A DNA stretch of 64,000 bases from JAEZDC01 sp036676415 (GTDB taxonomy: Bacteria; Bacteroidota; Bacteroidia; Chitinophagales; Chitinophagaceae): contig JAKFCX010000015.1 in NCBI GenBank assembly GCA_036676415.1, positions 1 through 64,000 of the forward strand, given 5' to 3'. Below the pieces are notes generated by a model. The model ran no database searches, was not told the origin of the DNA, and worked only from the letters and a program-made list of their open reading frames with translations. This document shows positions 8,757 to 17,005 of the stretch, piece after piece. A program made the translations under genes and the position numbers. The stretch's first letter is position 1, and each line of letters starts with the position of its first letter.

Positions 8757-8764
8757 CAAAGGTA
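8757..8764 (-). promoter_or_regulatory. Candidate Bacteroidota -7 element for tatC
   Basis: TACCTTTG on the minus strand fits TAnnTTTG exactly and ends 17 bases before the tatC ATG. No well-spaced -33 TTTG was found. Confidence 0.45.
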
Positions 8765-8929
8765 AGGTTTGGACTTGCAAAAAATTTTCCAATATCTAAG
8801 AGGTTTAATAACTATTAGGATATTGTGAATCATTCACTCTTGAAGCACCTGAGCAAAGAGGGAGCCTTATAAGGAATGAATCAAAAATGTAATGATCATT
8901 TTTTTTTATTTAGGTAATAACCCTGAGCT

Positions 8930-9436
8930 ATGAAATTTATTCCTTATGAGAATTATTATCTTACAACTGATCTAACTCCGGAAGAAGTATCACGTAGGCT
9001 TTCCCTCAATATTGAACCTCCAAAAATTACTTTTTTCAATTTAAATAGAAAGTCTCTCTACGAAGGGTATATTACAAATGGTAAATTTGAAATTTCAAGA
9101 ATTATCCGATACAGAAATGGATGGCTTCCTTCGATTAATGGTGAAGTGTTTGTAAGCAATGATGGGAAAACAACGGTTCACATAGTAATGTCTTTAAGTT
9201 CTTATGGTTATGTATTTTCAATCCCATGGTTTGCGGTAGTATTTCTCGCAGGATATTTTATTATTAAACAGATGATTCGAGAAAACGCATTTGATCCGAA
9301 ATCTCTTTTTCTTGTGCCCTTCTCTTTAATTGGCTATGGTATGTTACTCGCTGCTTTTAAGATTGAGAGTCGTAAATCCAAAAGGTTTTTTGAAAAAGTA
9401 GTTGACCCTCATTATTTGGGGGAAATTTCAAACTGA
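8930..9436 (+). CDS. Membrane protein of unknown function
   Basis: 168 residues. The first ~90 residues are soluble and polar, followed by two hydrophobic helices (about residues 94-112 and 124-143) and a short basic tail. It matches no family I can name, though short proteins with this soluble-then-two-helix plan are common in Chitinophagaceae. The ATG at 8930 follows an AT-rich intergenic stretch with an AATGATCATT palindrome and a T-run. It is divergent from tatC and 32 bases upstream of the glutathione peroxidase gene, which may share its transcript or have its own promoter. Confidence 0.6.
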   Translation: MKFIPYENYYLTTDLTPEEVSRRLSLNIEPPKITFFNLNRKSLYEGYITNGKFEISRIIRYRNGWLPSINGEVFVSNDGKTTVHIVMSLSSYGYVFSIPWFAVVFLAGYFIIKQMIRENAFDPKSLFLVPFSLIGYGMLLAAFKIESRKSKRFFEKVVDPHYLGEISN

Positions 9437-9456
9437 TACACTACATCTAACAGGTA

Positions 9457-9464
9457 TACCTTTG
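9457..9464 (+). promoter_or_regulatory. Candidate -7 element for the glutathione peroxidase gene
   Basis: TACCTTTG fits TAnnTTTG exactly and ends four bases before the ATG at 9469, so a transcript from here would be leaderless or nearly so. No -33 TTTG at normal spacing. Confidence 0.4.
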
Positions 9465-9468
9465 AGCA

Positions 9469-10068
9469 ATGACAGCGAGGCAAAAAATACTAACCACCGT
9501 CTATCCTCTTTGGATGTTTTTTACAAAGCTTATAGGCTCGAGAAATACTGTTTATGCAAATAAAATGAATATGACTCCTACCATACCTTTTCACGAGCTA
9601 ACCATTACACTGAATGATGGAAAGCAGTTGAGTTTCTCTGAATTGCGAGGCAAAAAAGTGTTGATCGTAAACACTGCAAGCGATTGTGGCTATACCAACC
9701 AATATGAAGACCTTCAGAAATTATATGAACAACATAAGGATAAACTTGTGGTAATCGGATTTCCTGCCAATGATTTTAAAGAGCAGGAGAAAGGAAACGA
9801 TGATGAAATTGCAGCTTTCTGCCAGGTGAATTATGGTGTTACTTTTCCCTTAGCTAAGAAGAGTTCTGTTATTGGAGCTAATAAGAACGAGGTTTTTTCG
9901 TGGCTGAGTGACAAAACCAAAAATGGCTGGAACGAACAGGAACCGGTTTGGAATTTTTCAAAATACCTGGTGAGTGAAGAGGGTGTATTATTGCAATATT
10001 TTGATCCGGGGATTTCTCCAATGGGTGAAGAGATCATAAGATTAGTGAATGCTAAACAGCAATCATGA
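9469..10068 (+). CDS. Glutathione peroxidase family thiol peroxidase
   Basis: 199 residues; reduces hydroperoxides, in bacteria usually with thioredoxin. The peroxidatic cysteine is in NTASDCGYT (about residue 74), the tetrad glutamine in FKEQEKG, and Trp-Asn in PVWNFSKYLV. The second loop reads FPANDF rather than FPCNQF, so that cysteine is absent, but the likely resolving cysteine of thioredoxin-type enzymes is kept in AFCQVNYGV. A hydrophobic N-terminal stretch (about residues 10-25) may be a membrane anchor or signal; a shorter start near MNMTPT (residue 33) would give a cytosolic form. Its stop overlaps the next start (ATGA). Confidence 0.88.
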   Translation: MTARQKILTTVYPLWMFFTKLIGSRNTVYANKMNMTPTIPFHELTITLNDGKQLSFSELRGKKVLIVNTASDCGYTNQYEDLQKLYEQHKDKLVVIGFPANDFKEQEKGNDDEIAAFCQVNYGVTFPLAKKSSVIGANKNEVFSWLSDKTKNGWNEQEPVWNFSKYLVSEEGVLLQYFDPGISPMGEEIIRLVNAKQQS

Positions 10069-10418
10069 ATTACGAAGTGCCCTATGATTTTGTGTTGAAA
10101 GAATTGTATCCGTTCCGGCCCAGGATCAGGAAGATGTTAGGCTGTTATGGATTATTGAAGGACACGCAACTATTGATGCTGCTAAGAGATAAAGAAAGCC
10201 AGCTTGAGTTTAACGGTGTTTTTGTTGCTACCCAGCCTGCATATTTTACTGCATTACAGGAAGAGATCCATACTTCAAAGATGGAATTTGATCTTGATGG
10301 TGAAGAAAACAGCTGGATATTTATCAGTGAAGACCTCGACGATTTTGAGCAAAAAGTAAAAAAGGCCTGCGAGCTGATAAAGACCGGTGACGAAAGAATT
10401 GGAAAAGAAACGAGTTAA
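10065..10418 (+). CDS. Small conserved-looking protein, weak TfoX-N-like resemblance
   Basis: 117 residues, translationally coupled to the glutathione peroxidase by an ATGA overlap. The segment LYPFRPRIRKMLGCYGLL followed by a beta-rich region faintly recalls the TfoX N-terminal fold (LxxxxxxxxRxMFGxxGL), but key residues differ and I would not assign it. The C-terminal part is acidic then basic (SEDLDDFEQKVKKA). No signal peptide or membrane helix. It ends immediately before the convergent dusB stop. Function unknown; coupling suggests a role tied to the peroxidase. Confidence 0.6.
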   Translation: MNYEVPYDFVLKELYPFRPRIRKMLGCYGLLKDTQLLMLLRDKESQLEFNGVFVATQPAYFTALQEEIHTSKMEFDLDGEENSWIFISEDLDDFEQKVKKACELIKTGDERIGKETS

Positions 10419-11456
10419 TTAAACCGGGCATTTTTCGTGGTAATTGATCAGCTCTATCGGAGTTCTTTCTACTTCACAGCCTCTGTAAGTTGATTCAACT
10501 TCATCTAAAACCGCTTCTACTTCTGCCATTTCTCTCAATGTAACCAACCTGTTACGGAATTCTTTTATTCCCGGAAGTCCTTTTAGGTAATTGGCATAAT
10601 GCCTTCTCATTTCGTTGATGCCAACGATTGGTCCTTTCCACTCAACTGATCTTTGTAAATGCTTTTTACAAACGGCTACTCTTGCTTCGATGGTAGGTAG
10701 CGGTAACATTTCACCTGTTGCAAAATAATGTTTGATCTCATTAAATATCCAAGGATAACCGATAGCAGCACGACCGATCATAATTCCATCCACACCATAC
10801 CTGTTTTTATATTCCAATGCTTTCTGTGGTGAGTCAATATCACCATTACCGAATATCGGAATATGAATACGAGAATTGTTCTTCACTTTAGCAATCAATG
10901 ACCAATCGGCTTCACCTTTGTACATCTGGCATCTTGTTCTGCCATGTATAGCCAAAGCCTTGATGCCAACATCCTGCAAACGTTCAGCAACTTCTTCTAT
11001 GTTCAGGTTTTTTTCATCCCAACCTAGCCTTGTTTTAACTGTAACAGGAAGTGAGGTGCTTTTTACTACAGCATCTGTTAACCGAACCATCAGGTCGATA
11101 TCTTTCAATACACCTGCTCCAGCTCCTTTCAATGCAACTTTTTTTACAGGACATCCAAAGTTAATATCGAGCAAATCAGGTTGCACTGTCTCTACGATCT
11201 TAGCACTCAAGGCCAAAGCTTCTTCGTCACCACCAAATATCTGGATACCCACAGGTCTTTCATATTCAAAGATGTCGAGCTTCCTGCGGCTTTTCATAGC
11301 ATCTCTGATCAATCCTTCGCTGGAGATAAACTCGGTGTACATCAGGTCGGCACCATTATCCTTGCATACGGCACGAAACGGAGGATCACTTACATCTTCC
11401 ATTGGTGCAAGTAGCAGTGGAAATTCGGGTAATGATATATTGCCAATTTTAACCAT
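10419..11456 (-). CDS. dusB: tRNA-dihydrouridine synthase
   Basis: 345 residues; an FMN enzyme that reduces specific uridines in tRNA D-loops with NADPH. Motifs in order: LLLAPMEDVSDPPFR at the N-terminus, DINFGCPVKKV with the catalytic cysteine (about residue 100), VKTRLGWDEK, AIHGRTRCQMYKG and the phosphate loop FGNGDIDSPQ and IMIGRAAIG. The overall pattern fits the DusB/NifR3 branch; DusA and DusC were not excluded by alignment. Stop codons of this gene and the preceding plus-strand gene abut at 10418/10419. A TAAATTTG element lies 80 bases upstream. Confidence 0.9.
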   Translation of the reverse strand: MVKIGNISLPEFPLLLAPMEDVSDPPFRAVCKDNGADLMYTEFISSEGLIRDAMKSRRKLDIFEYERPVGIQIFGGDEEALALSAKIVETVQPDLLDINFGCPVKKVALKGAGAGVLKDIDLMVRLTDAVVKSTSLPVTVKTRLGWDEKNLNIEEVAERLQDVGIKALAIHGRTRCQMYKGEADWSLIAKVKNNSRIHIPIFGNGDIDSPQKALEYKNRYGVDGIMIGRAAIGYPWIFNEIKHYFATGEMLPLPTIEARVAVCKKHLQRSVEWKGPIVGINEMRRHYANYLKGLPGIKEFRNRLVTLREMAEVEAVLDEVESTYRGCEVERTPIELINYHEKCPV

Positions 11457-11536
11457 GAGTACTGTTGTGCTGTAACAGGATTGCCGCTTAATAAATTTTA
11501 TTCGCTCATTTCGCTACTATTCCTGTAATTCGTGTG

Positions 11537-11544
11537 CAAATTTA
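11537..11544 (-). promoter_or_regulatory. Candidate -7 element for dusB
   Basis: TAAATTTG on the minus strand, matching TAnnTTTG, about 80 bases upstream of the dusB start; this would give a leader of roughly 75 bases. Confidence 0.35.
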
Positions 11545-11563
11545 CAGTCTTATTTTTCACGCT

Positions 11564-12532
11564 ATGAATTCAAAGCCAAGGATCAGTTATATTTCACAGT
11601 TTGTTATTTTTTGGGGATTGGTTATCGGTGGCTTGCTCTTTTCTTCTCTGGCAGGCCTGGTCGTTTGGCAGGTAATGGTGGGTGGAGACCTGTTTTCCAT
11701 GCAGAAAGACATGATGAATCCTGCTAATGCTGATGCAATCAAGGTAGTTCAGCTGATTGCTTCCTGCATTATGTTTTTAGCACCGGCGATCATTTATGCT
11801 GTAATTGTGAATAAAAGGCCACTGAAACACCTGGGCCTGAAAACAAAATTTAACTGGATACAGGTAGGTTTAACAGCCGTAGTCATTTTTATCGCTTTCT
11901 ATTTAAGTGGTGCCCTGGCAGAGTTGACCAATCACATCCCAATATCCGCAAAACTCGAAAAAACATTCAGGGCCTGGGAGAAAACATATACCGACCAGGT
12001 GATGTTAATGGCTAATATGAATGGTATTGGTGATTACCTTTTTACGTTACTGGTAATTGCAGTCGCCCCTGCTTTTTTTGAAGAATTGTTATTCAGAGGT
12101 GCTTTACAACAGCTGATGGTAAACTGGACAAAAAATGCATGGCTGGGAATCATCATCACCAGCCTTTTGTTCAGTATTGTTCATTTTTCATATTATGGTT
12201 TTCTCTCAAGAACAGCTTTGGGAATTATTCTTGGCTTTCTTTTCTACTACAGTAAAAGTCTATGGCTTCCCATCATCGCTCATTTTATTAATAATGGATT
12301 TGCTGTAACGATGATGTATGTGATGAAGCAACAGGGGAAATTGACTACCGAGGCTTTGGACGAAAAATTTCCGATATGGTGGGGAGTAATTGCTTTGGCT
12401 ATCATTGTTGCCATCTTTATCATCTACAAAAGAGAAAGCAAAAAATATGGCAATTATTACGAGGACAACACTACCAATGTAAGCGATAATCCTTTCGAAG
12501 ATGAGCGATTCCGGAAGCTGGAAAGCATGTAA
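11564..12532 (+). CDS. CPBP family intramembrane metalloprotease
   Basis: 322 residues, eight or so hydrophobic helices. The ABI/CPBP signature is clear: PAFFEELLFRGAL (EExxxR, about residue 178), LLFSIVHFSYYGF (FxxxH, about residue 212) and IIAHFINNGF (HxxxN, about residue 246). CPBP proteins are glutamate/zinc intramembrane proteases related to Rce1; substrates in Bacteroidota are unknown. The open frame begins at 11534, but the codons before MNSKPRISY are unlike the family, so ATG 11564 is preferred. It converges on the acyl-CoA dehydrogenase gene with a shared terminator between. Confidence 0.9.
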   Translation: MNSKPRISYISQFVIFWGLVIGGLLFSSLAGLVVWQVMVGGDLFSMQKDMMNPANADAIKVVQLIASCIMFLAPAIIYAVIVNKRPLKHLGLKTKFNWIQVGLTAVVIFIAFYLSGALAELTNHIPISAKLEKTFRAWEKTYTDQVMLMANMNGIGDYLFTLLVIAVAPAFFEELLFRGALQQLMVNWTKNAWLGIIITSLLFSIVHFSYYGFLSRTALGIILGFLFYYSKSLWLPIIAHFINNGFAVTMMYVMKQQGKLTTEALDEKFPIWWGVIALAIIVAIFIIYKRESKKYGNYYEDNTTNVSDNPFEDERFRKLESM

Positions 12533-12535
12533 TTA

Positions 12536-12562
12536 AAAAGCCTTGAGAATCTCAAGGCTTTT
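12536..12562. terminator. Bidirectional terminator between convergent genes
   Basis: Perfect 13-base arms (AAAAGCCTTGAGA at 12536-12548 and TCTCAAGGCTTTT at 12550-12562) with T-runs on both strands. It serves the CPBP gene on the plus strand and the acyl-CoA dehydrogenase on the minus strand. Confidence 0.9.
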
Positions 12563-12571
12563 CTTCTTGTA

Positions 12572-14362
12572 TCAGAAGCAATATTTCTTTTCCTCAATCA
12601 GCTTATCAGCAATTCTTCTCCTTGCTTCCTTGGTGTTGAACGGTTCAACTTTTGTGAAGCGTTTAATTCCGATATGCATCATCCTTAACTCATCTCCTTC
12701 TGCAAAACTATTCAATGCATCTTTCGCTGATTTGTTGATCCTGTCTGCGGCATCATAGAAATAGGTTCTCATCATATCAATATTCAGGCTGTTGGCAGCT
12801 TCTCCTGATTGCTCAACAAGTTTCATCACCCTCAGCAAAATGCTTTCGCAATGGAAAGTTTCGATTGCCATGTCTGCAATATTCATCAGCACTTCCTGTT
12901 CCTGGTCCAGCTTCATCATCAACTTCTGGACAGCAGCACCTGCAGTCATCAATATTGCCTTCTTAAAATTGCTGATGTACTTCAGCTCTTTGGCAAAAGC
13001 ACCTTCATCTTCACTGCCAAAATCGGGAATGCTCATTAGTTCTTTCTGAACAGCCATTGCAGGAGTCATCATATCCAGCTTTCCTTTCATGGCTCTTTTT
13101 AAAGTCATATCAAGTGTAAGTAGCCGATTGATCTCATTCGTTCCTTCATAAATTCTATTGATACGACTATCACGATATGCTTTCGATATTTCATACTCAT
13201 CACTGTATCCATTTCCACCATGTACCTGAACACCTTCATCCACTACAAAATCCAATACTTCACTGCCATATACTTTTAATATGGCACATTCAATGGCATA
13301 CTCTTCTGCAGCACCTAATAAAGCTTCGTTGAACGGTTTTCCGCTATCGGTTAATTCTTTTTCTTTATCGTCGATCCATTTTGCTGCACGATACAATCCT
13401 GATTCTGCCACCCAAATCCTGATTGCCATTTCGGCAAGTTTGTTTTTGATAGCACCGAAATTCGAAATAGGTTGCTTAAATTGTTCTCTTGTTACAGCAT
13501 ATTGCACAGTGGCCGTGGTTGCTCTTTTACTTCCACCCAAACAGGCAGCACATAATTTCAATCTTCCAATGTTGAGAATATTAAAAGCGATCACATGTCC
13601 TTTACCAATTTCTCCCAAAACATTTTCTGCCGGCACTTTACAATCCTGGAAATACAATTGAACGGTTGATGATCCTTTGATACCCATTTTATGTTCTTCC
13701 GGACCTTGAGTGAATCCTTCAAAACCTCTTTCAACAATAAAAGCAGTGAACTTTTCACCATCCACTTTTGCAAATACGGTATACACATCTGCAAAACCAC
13801 CATTCGTGATCCAGCATTTTTGTCCGTTTAATAAATAGTATTTTCCATCATCACTCAGCTTCGCAGTTGTTTTTGCACTCAAAGCATCACTACCACTATT
13901 CGGCTCTGTTAATCCGTAAGCACCTTTCCATTCACCCGAAGCCAGCTTGGGAATATATTTTTGCTTTTGTTCATCTGTACCAAAATATAAAATTGGTAAT
14001 GAACCGATACCTGTATGTGCAGCTAATGCAACAGAGAAAGAATGACCTCCACCCAATGCTTCAGTTACGATCGTAGAAGTAATAAAATCTTTTCCCAAAC
14101 CACCATATTGCTCAGGAAAAGCTGTAGCCAGCAATCCCTGCTCACCTGCTTTTTCCATCAGGCTTTGCATAAGGCCGGGTTCCATTTTATCTATCCTTTC
14201 ATACATGGGTACAACTTCCGTGTCAAGGAACTGTGTGCACATATCCATGATCATCTGGTGTTCTTCATTGAAATCTTCGGGGATGAAAGTTTCTGCTGCA
14301 ACACTTTCTTTGATCAGCCACTCACCACCTTTCAAAACCGAATTCTGCATTGTTGTACTCAT
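12572..14362 (-). CDS. Acyl-CoA dehydrogenase, long form
   Basis: 596 residues, longer than the ~380-residue core because of a C-terminal extension as in VLCAD-like and Bacteroidota enzymes. It performs the FAD-dependent first step of beta-oxidation. The flavin-binding motif YGLTEPNSGSDA lies at about residues 155-165, CWITNGGFADVYTVF follows, and the catalytic glutamate is in INRIYEGTNEINR (about residue 410). The last ~160 residues form the second helical domain. A MarR gene lies upstream on the same strand with a 135-base gap that contains a dispersed repeat copy, so regulation by MarR is plausible. Confidence 0.95.
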   Translation of the reverse strand: MSTTMQNSVLKGGEWLIKESVAAETFIPEDFNEEHQMIMDMCTQFLDTEVVPMYERIDKMEPGLMQSLMEKAGEQGLLATAFPEQYGGLGKDFITSTIVTEALGGGHSFSVALAAHTGIGSLPILYFGTDEQKQKYIPKLASGEWKGAYGLTEPNSGSDALSAKTTAKLSDDGKYYLLNGQKCWITNGGFADVYTVFAKVDGEKFTAFIVERGFEGFTQGPEEHKMGIKGSSTVQLYFQDCKVPAENVLGEIGKGHVIAFNILNIGRLKLCAACLGGSKRATTATVQYAVTREQFKQPISNFGAIKNKLAEMAIRIWVAESGLYRAAKWIDDKEKELTDSGKPFNEALLGAAEEYAIECAILKVYGSEVLDFVVDEGVQVHGGNGYSDEYEISKAYRDSRINRIYEGTNEINRLLTLDMTLKRAMKGKLDMMTPAMAVQKELMSIPDFGSEDEGAFAKELKYISNFKKAILMTAGAAVQKLMMKLDQEQEVLMNIADMAIETFHCESILLRVMKLVEQSGEAANSLNIDMMRTYFYDAADRINKSAKDALNSFAEGDELRMMHIGIKRFTKVEPFNTKEARRRIADKLIEEKKYCF

Positions 14363-14426
14363 ATTAGAGGTTTTAGATGTTCTGTTTTTTTATGATACCA
14401 GCGGTTTGTATTTCATAGCATCGTCT

Positions 14427-14437
14427 GTTGCGTCGCA
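14427..14437 (+). repeat. Dispersed intergenic repeat, partial copy 3
   Basis: GTTGCGTCGCA core, preceded by TTTCATAGCATCGTCT. The same preceding bases (with one change) flank the copy at 51212-51231 in reverse, showing that homology extends beyond the arm. Confidence 0.65.
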
Positions 14438-14497
14438 ATCACTTCATGGTTCGGAACAATAATCTTCTATAAACAGGAAGCTCCGAAGAAGCTGAAG

Positions 14498-14938
14498 TTA
14501 TTTCAGATTATCATACACTTTCTGCAACACATTCTTCACCATTTCTATTTCGTCTTTGTTTACACCGATCAACGCTTCATCCATTGTTTCATTAGCAATC
14601 TCTAAAGTTTTCTCCTGCATTTCCCTGGCTGCATCTGTTAAACAAACCATGTTTATCCTTTTATCCTCTGCAGAAGAAACACGCTTCACTAATTTTTGTT
14701 TTTCCAGGTTATCTATTAATCGTGTTATGCTTGGTTTATCTCTGAAAGTACGGTTGCATAATTCCTGCTGGCTTAAACTATCTTCTTTCCATAGATGATA
14801 CAGGATGCTCCACTGTTCAATGGTAATATCAAGCCCTGCAGCCCTGAAATTCTTTTGCAATCTTCTTGCCACGGCCGTAGAAGCCATACCATTGATAACG
14901 CTGTATAATTCGCCTCTCTTAAACTGGTTTCCTGCCAT
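14498..14938 (-). CDS. MarR family transcriptional regulator
   Basis: 146 residues, a winged-helix dimer. The recognition region reads LSQQELCNRTFRDKPSITRLIDNLEKQKLVKRVSSAEDKR (two parts, about residues 55-95), with the DxR wing typical of MarR. It sits upstream of, and on the same strand as, the acyl-CoA dehydrogenase, and divergent from an alpha/beta hydrolase. A 20-base palindrome immediately upstream of its start codon is a likely autoregulatory operator. The ligand is not evident; fatty acyl-CoA or an aromatic compound would fit the neighbour, but that is inference. Confidence 0.92.
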   Translation of the reverse strand: MAGNQFKRGELYSVINGMASTAVARRLQKNFRAAGLDITIEQWSILYHLWKEDSLSQQELCNRTFRDKPSITRLIDNLEKQKLVKRVSSAEDKRINMVCLTDAAREMQEKTLEIANETMDEALIGVNKDEIEMVKNVLQKVYDNLK

Positions 14939-14958
14939 ATAGTTGTTTATGCAACTAT
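14939..14958. promoter_or_regulatory. Probable MarR operator (perfect palindrome)
   Basis: ATAGTTG-TTTATG-CAACTAT: 7-base perfect arms with a 6-base spacer, the size of typical MarR sites. It lies directly against the marR ATG and just downstream of the marR -7 element, so binding would block transcription start. Confidence 0.7.
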
Positions 14959-14960
14959 TT

Positions 14961-14991
14961 CAAAGTAAATTCGTTTTTTTGAATCTGCAAA
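14961..14991 (-). promoter_or_regulatory. Candidate marR promoter
   Basis: On the minus strand TTTG (14988-14991), a 19-base spacer and TTACTTTG (14961-14968, one mismatch to TAnnTTTG). Start of transcription would fall in the palindrome at 14939-14958, leaving a leader of under 20 bases. Confidence 0.55.
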
Positions 14992-15015
14992 GATTTTTAT
15001 ACATGTTTTAACCTG

Positions 15016-15819
15016 ATGGAAAGCCATTTGCTGCCATATAAACAATCTTTTGTCCATTACCTCAAGTTTGGCCATGGAACAAAGTTTCTTTTCTGCTTTC
15101 ATGGTTATGGTGAAGACGCTCAAAGTTTTACATTTCTAAGAACTGGTCTTGGAAGTGATTATACCTTAATTGCGATCGACTTTCCGTACCACGGAAAAAC
15201 AGAATGGAATGAGGGATTATCGTTTACCCCTGAGGATCTACAACAGATCATCATTCGTATTGTACCTCTGGAACTGCAAACCATATCATTACTTGGTTAC
15301 AGCATGGGTGGCAGAATTGCATTAGCAATGTTCCAGCATGTTCCTTCGAAAATAGAAAGAGTTGTTTTGGTTGCACCGGATGGGCTGCACAAAAATTTCT
15401 GGTACTGGTTCTCTACTCAAACAGGCATTGGCAACAAGCTTTTTAGTTATACTATGAAAAAGCCATATTGGTTTTTCTCAGGCATGACCTTTCTGAAAAG
15501 CTTTCGCCTATTGAACAAAAGCATTTTCAAATTTGCACATACCTACCTGGATGACCAGGGTGAAAGAGAAATGCTGTACAAAAGATGGACAACAATGCGA
15601 AAATTTTTGCCGAAAGCTTCGTTGATCACTGCATCACTCCAACAATACCAGGTGCCATTAAGAATGTTGTTTGGAATTTACGACAGGGTGATCCTTGCTG
15701 AACGATCAACAAGCCTGGATAAAGCCAATGACACCATCATGGTAAAAAAGATAAAAGCAGGTCACCAGTTGCTGAAAGAGAAATACACCAAAGACATCGC
15801 TGCACTTTTCTATGAATAA
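15016..15819 (+). CDS. Alpha/beta-fold hydrolase
   Basis: 267 residues with the alpha/beta hydrolase layout: oxyanion region FCFHGYGEDAQSF (about residue 30), nucleophile elbow LLGYSMGGRIAL (about residue 97), an acid near the C-terminus in FGIYDRVI, and histidine in IKAGHQLLKE (about residue 252). Substrate cannot be told from sequence; esters, lactones or thioesters are possible. No signal peptide. It is divergent from marR, whose operator lies 58 bases upstream, so MarR could also influence it. The glycosyltransferase gene follows after 16 bases. Confidence 0.88.
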   Translation: MESHLLPYKQSFVHYLKFGHGTKFLFCFHGYGEDAQSFTFLRTGLGSDYTLIAIDFPYHGKTEWNEGLSFTPEDLQQIIIRIVPLELQTISLLGYSMGGRIALAMFQHVPSKIERVVLVAPDGLHKNFWYWFSTQTGIGNKLFSYTMKKPYWFFSGMTFLKSFRLLNKSIFKFAHTYLDDQGEREMLYKRWTTMRKFLPKASLITASLQQYQVPLRMLFGIYDRVILAERSTSLDKANDTIMVKKIKAGHQLLKEKYTKDIAALFYE

Positions 15820-15838
15820 ATAGTTTTTCTTTGTTTTG

Positions 15839-16987
15839 ATGTGGCATATCATTTCCATTGTTATTCTTACCTTATTTACCGGTGCTTACATTGGATTGAT
15901 ATTGTACTACCGAAAACTTTTTTGTAAGCTGAAGCCTTTTAGTCAAAGAAACATTACTCCGAAAACAAAGTTTTCTGTAATAATCCCTGCAAGAAACGAA
16001 GAAGATAGCATTGGTCTTTGTGTAGAATCTATATTCAAACAACATTATCCGTCGGATTTATTTGAAGTGATTGTGATAGACGATCATTCATCTGATAGCA
16101 CTTCTGCGGTTATTATTGAACTTCAGAATAAATTCTCATCGCTGAAACTTATTCGGCTTGCAGAACTGGTGAAAGGGAAATTATTAAATGCTTACAAGAA
16201 GAAAGCAATAGATATGGCCATTAACCAGACTTCAGGTGAATGGATAGTCACCACAGATGCTGATTGTCTTATGGCACCTGAATGGTTAAAATCCTTCGAT
16301 AATTATATTCAGCAACATGATCCAGAACTGGTCGCTGGTCCGGTAAAATTCAACAATACGGGTAGCTTTGTTTCTATATTTCAATGCCTCGATTTCCTGA
16401 GCCTGCAGGGTATTACTGCAGCTGCTGTTTCTGCAGAAAAGCATAGCATGTGTAATGGGGCCAATCTTGCTTACAAAAAGTCAGCATATTACGAGGTAAA
16501 TGGATTTAAAGGAATAGACAATGTTGCCAGCGGTGATGACATGCTATTAATGCATAAAATACAGAACCGCTATCCCGGCAAGATTGGATATCTTTTTTCT
16601 CCGGAAGCTATCGTTAGCACAGCACCAATGCCTGACTGGAAAAGTTTCTTTAACCAGAGAGTTCGATGGGCCAGCAAAGCTGAAAAATATGATGACAAGA
16701 GCATCATTCTCGTACTGGTACTTGTATATTTCTATAATGTTTTGCTATTTGCATTAGCAGTACTGAGTTTTATTGACCTTTTTTATTTGAAACTTCTTAT
16801 AGTCTCCATTATCTGTAAGATCCTCGTTGAGTTAACTTTTATGTTCCCGGTAGCAACGTTCTATAAAGAGAAAAAACTACTTTGGTGGTTTACCATAATG
16901 CAGCCTTTTCACATTCTTTATATGGTTATTGCAGGATGGCTGGGTAAATTTGGAAGTTACCGGTGGAAAGGAAGAAAGGTGAAATAA
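15839..16987 (+). CDS. Family 2 glycosyltransferase, membrane-bound
   Basis: 382 residues. An N-terminal helix (about 4-24) is followed by a GT-A domain: FSVIIPARNEEDSIG, VIDDHSSDS, the metal-binding TTDADCL (about residue 140), SGDDMLLMHK and the QxxRW-like NQRVRWASK (about residue 275) of processive GT2 enzymes. Three or four C-terminal helices follow. It probably transfers sugars to a lipid or growing glycan at the inner membrane. The ATG at 15839 was chosen over a TTG one codon earlier. It shares an operon with the hydrolase upstream and possibly the permease gene 18 bases downstream. Confidence 0.9.
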   Translation: MWHIISIVILTLFTGAYIGLILYYRKLFCKLKPFSQRNITPKTKFSVIIPARNEEDSIGLCVESIFKQHYPSDLFEVIVIDDHSSDSTSAVIIELQNKFSSLKLIRLAELVKGKLLNAYKKKAIDMAINQTSGEWIVTTDADCLMAPEWLKSFDNYIQQHDPELVAGPVKFNNTGSFVSIFQCLDFLSLQGITAAAVSAEKHSMCNGANLAYKKSAYYEVNGFKGIDNVASGDDMLLMHKIQNRYPGKIGYLFSPEAIVSTAPMPDWKSFFNQRVRWASKAEKYDDKSIILVLVLVYFYNVLLFALAVLSFIDLFYLKLLIVSIICKILVELTFMFPVATFYKEKKLLWWFTIMQPFHILYMVIAGWLGKFGSYRWKGRKVK

Positions 16988-17005
16988 ATGATATAGCTCA
17001 GTCTG

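Noticed and set aside
8821..8900. Imperfect inverted pair GAATCATTC and GAATGAATC plus AATGATCATT before a T-run
   Set aside because: AT-rich and weakly paired; it precedes a gene start, so a terminator call is not supported.
12792..14462. Several plus-strand frames of 70-126 codons opposite the acyl-CoA dehydrogenase
   Set aside because: They are antisense shadows of a well-conserved gene, with no family features.
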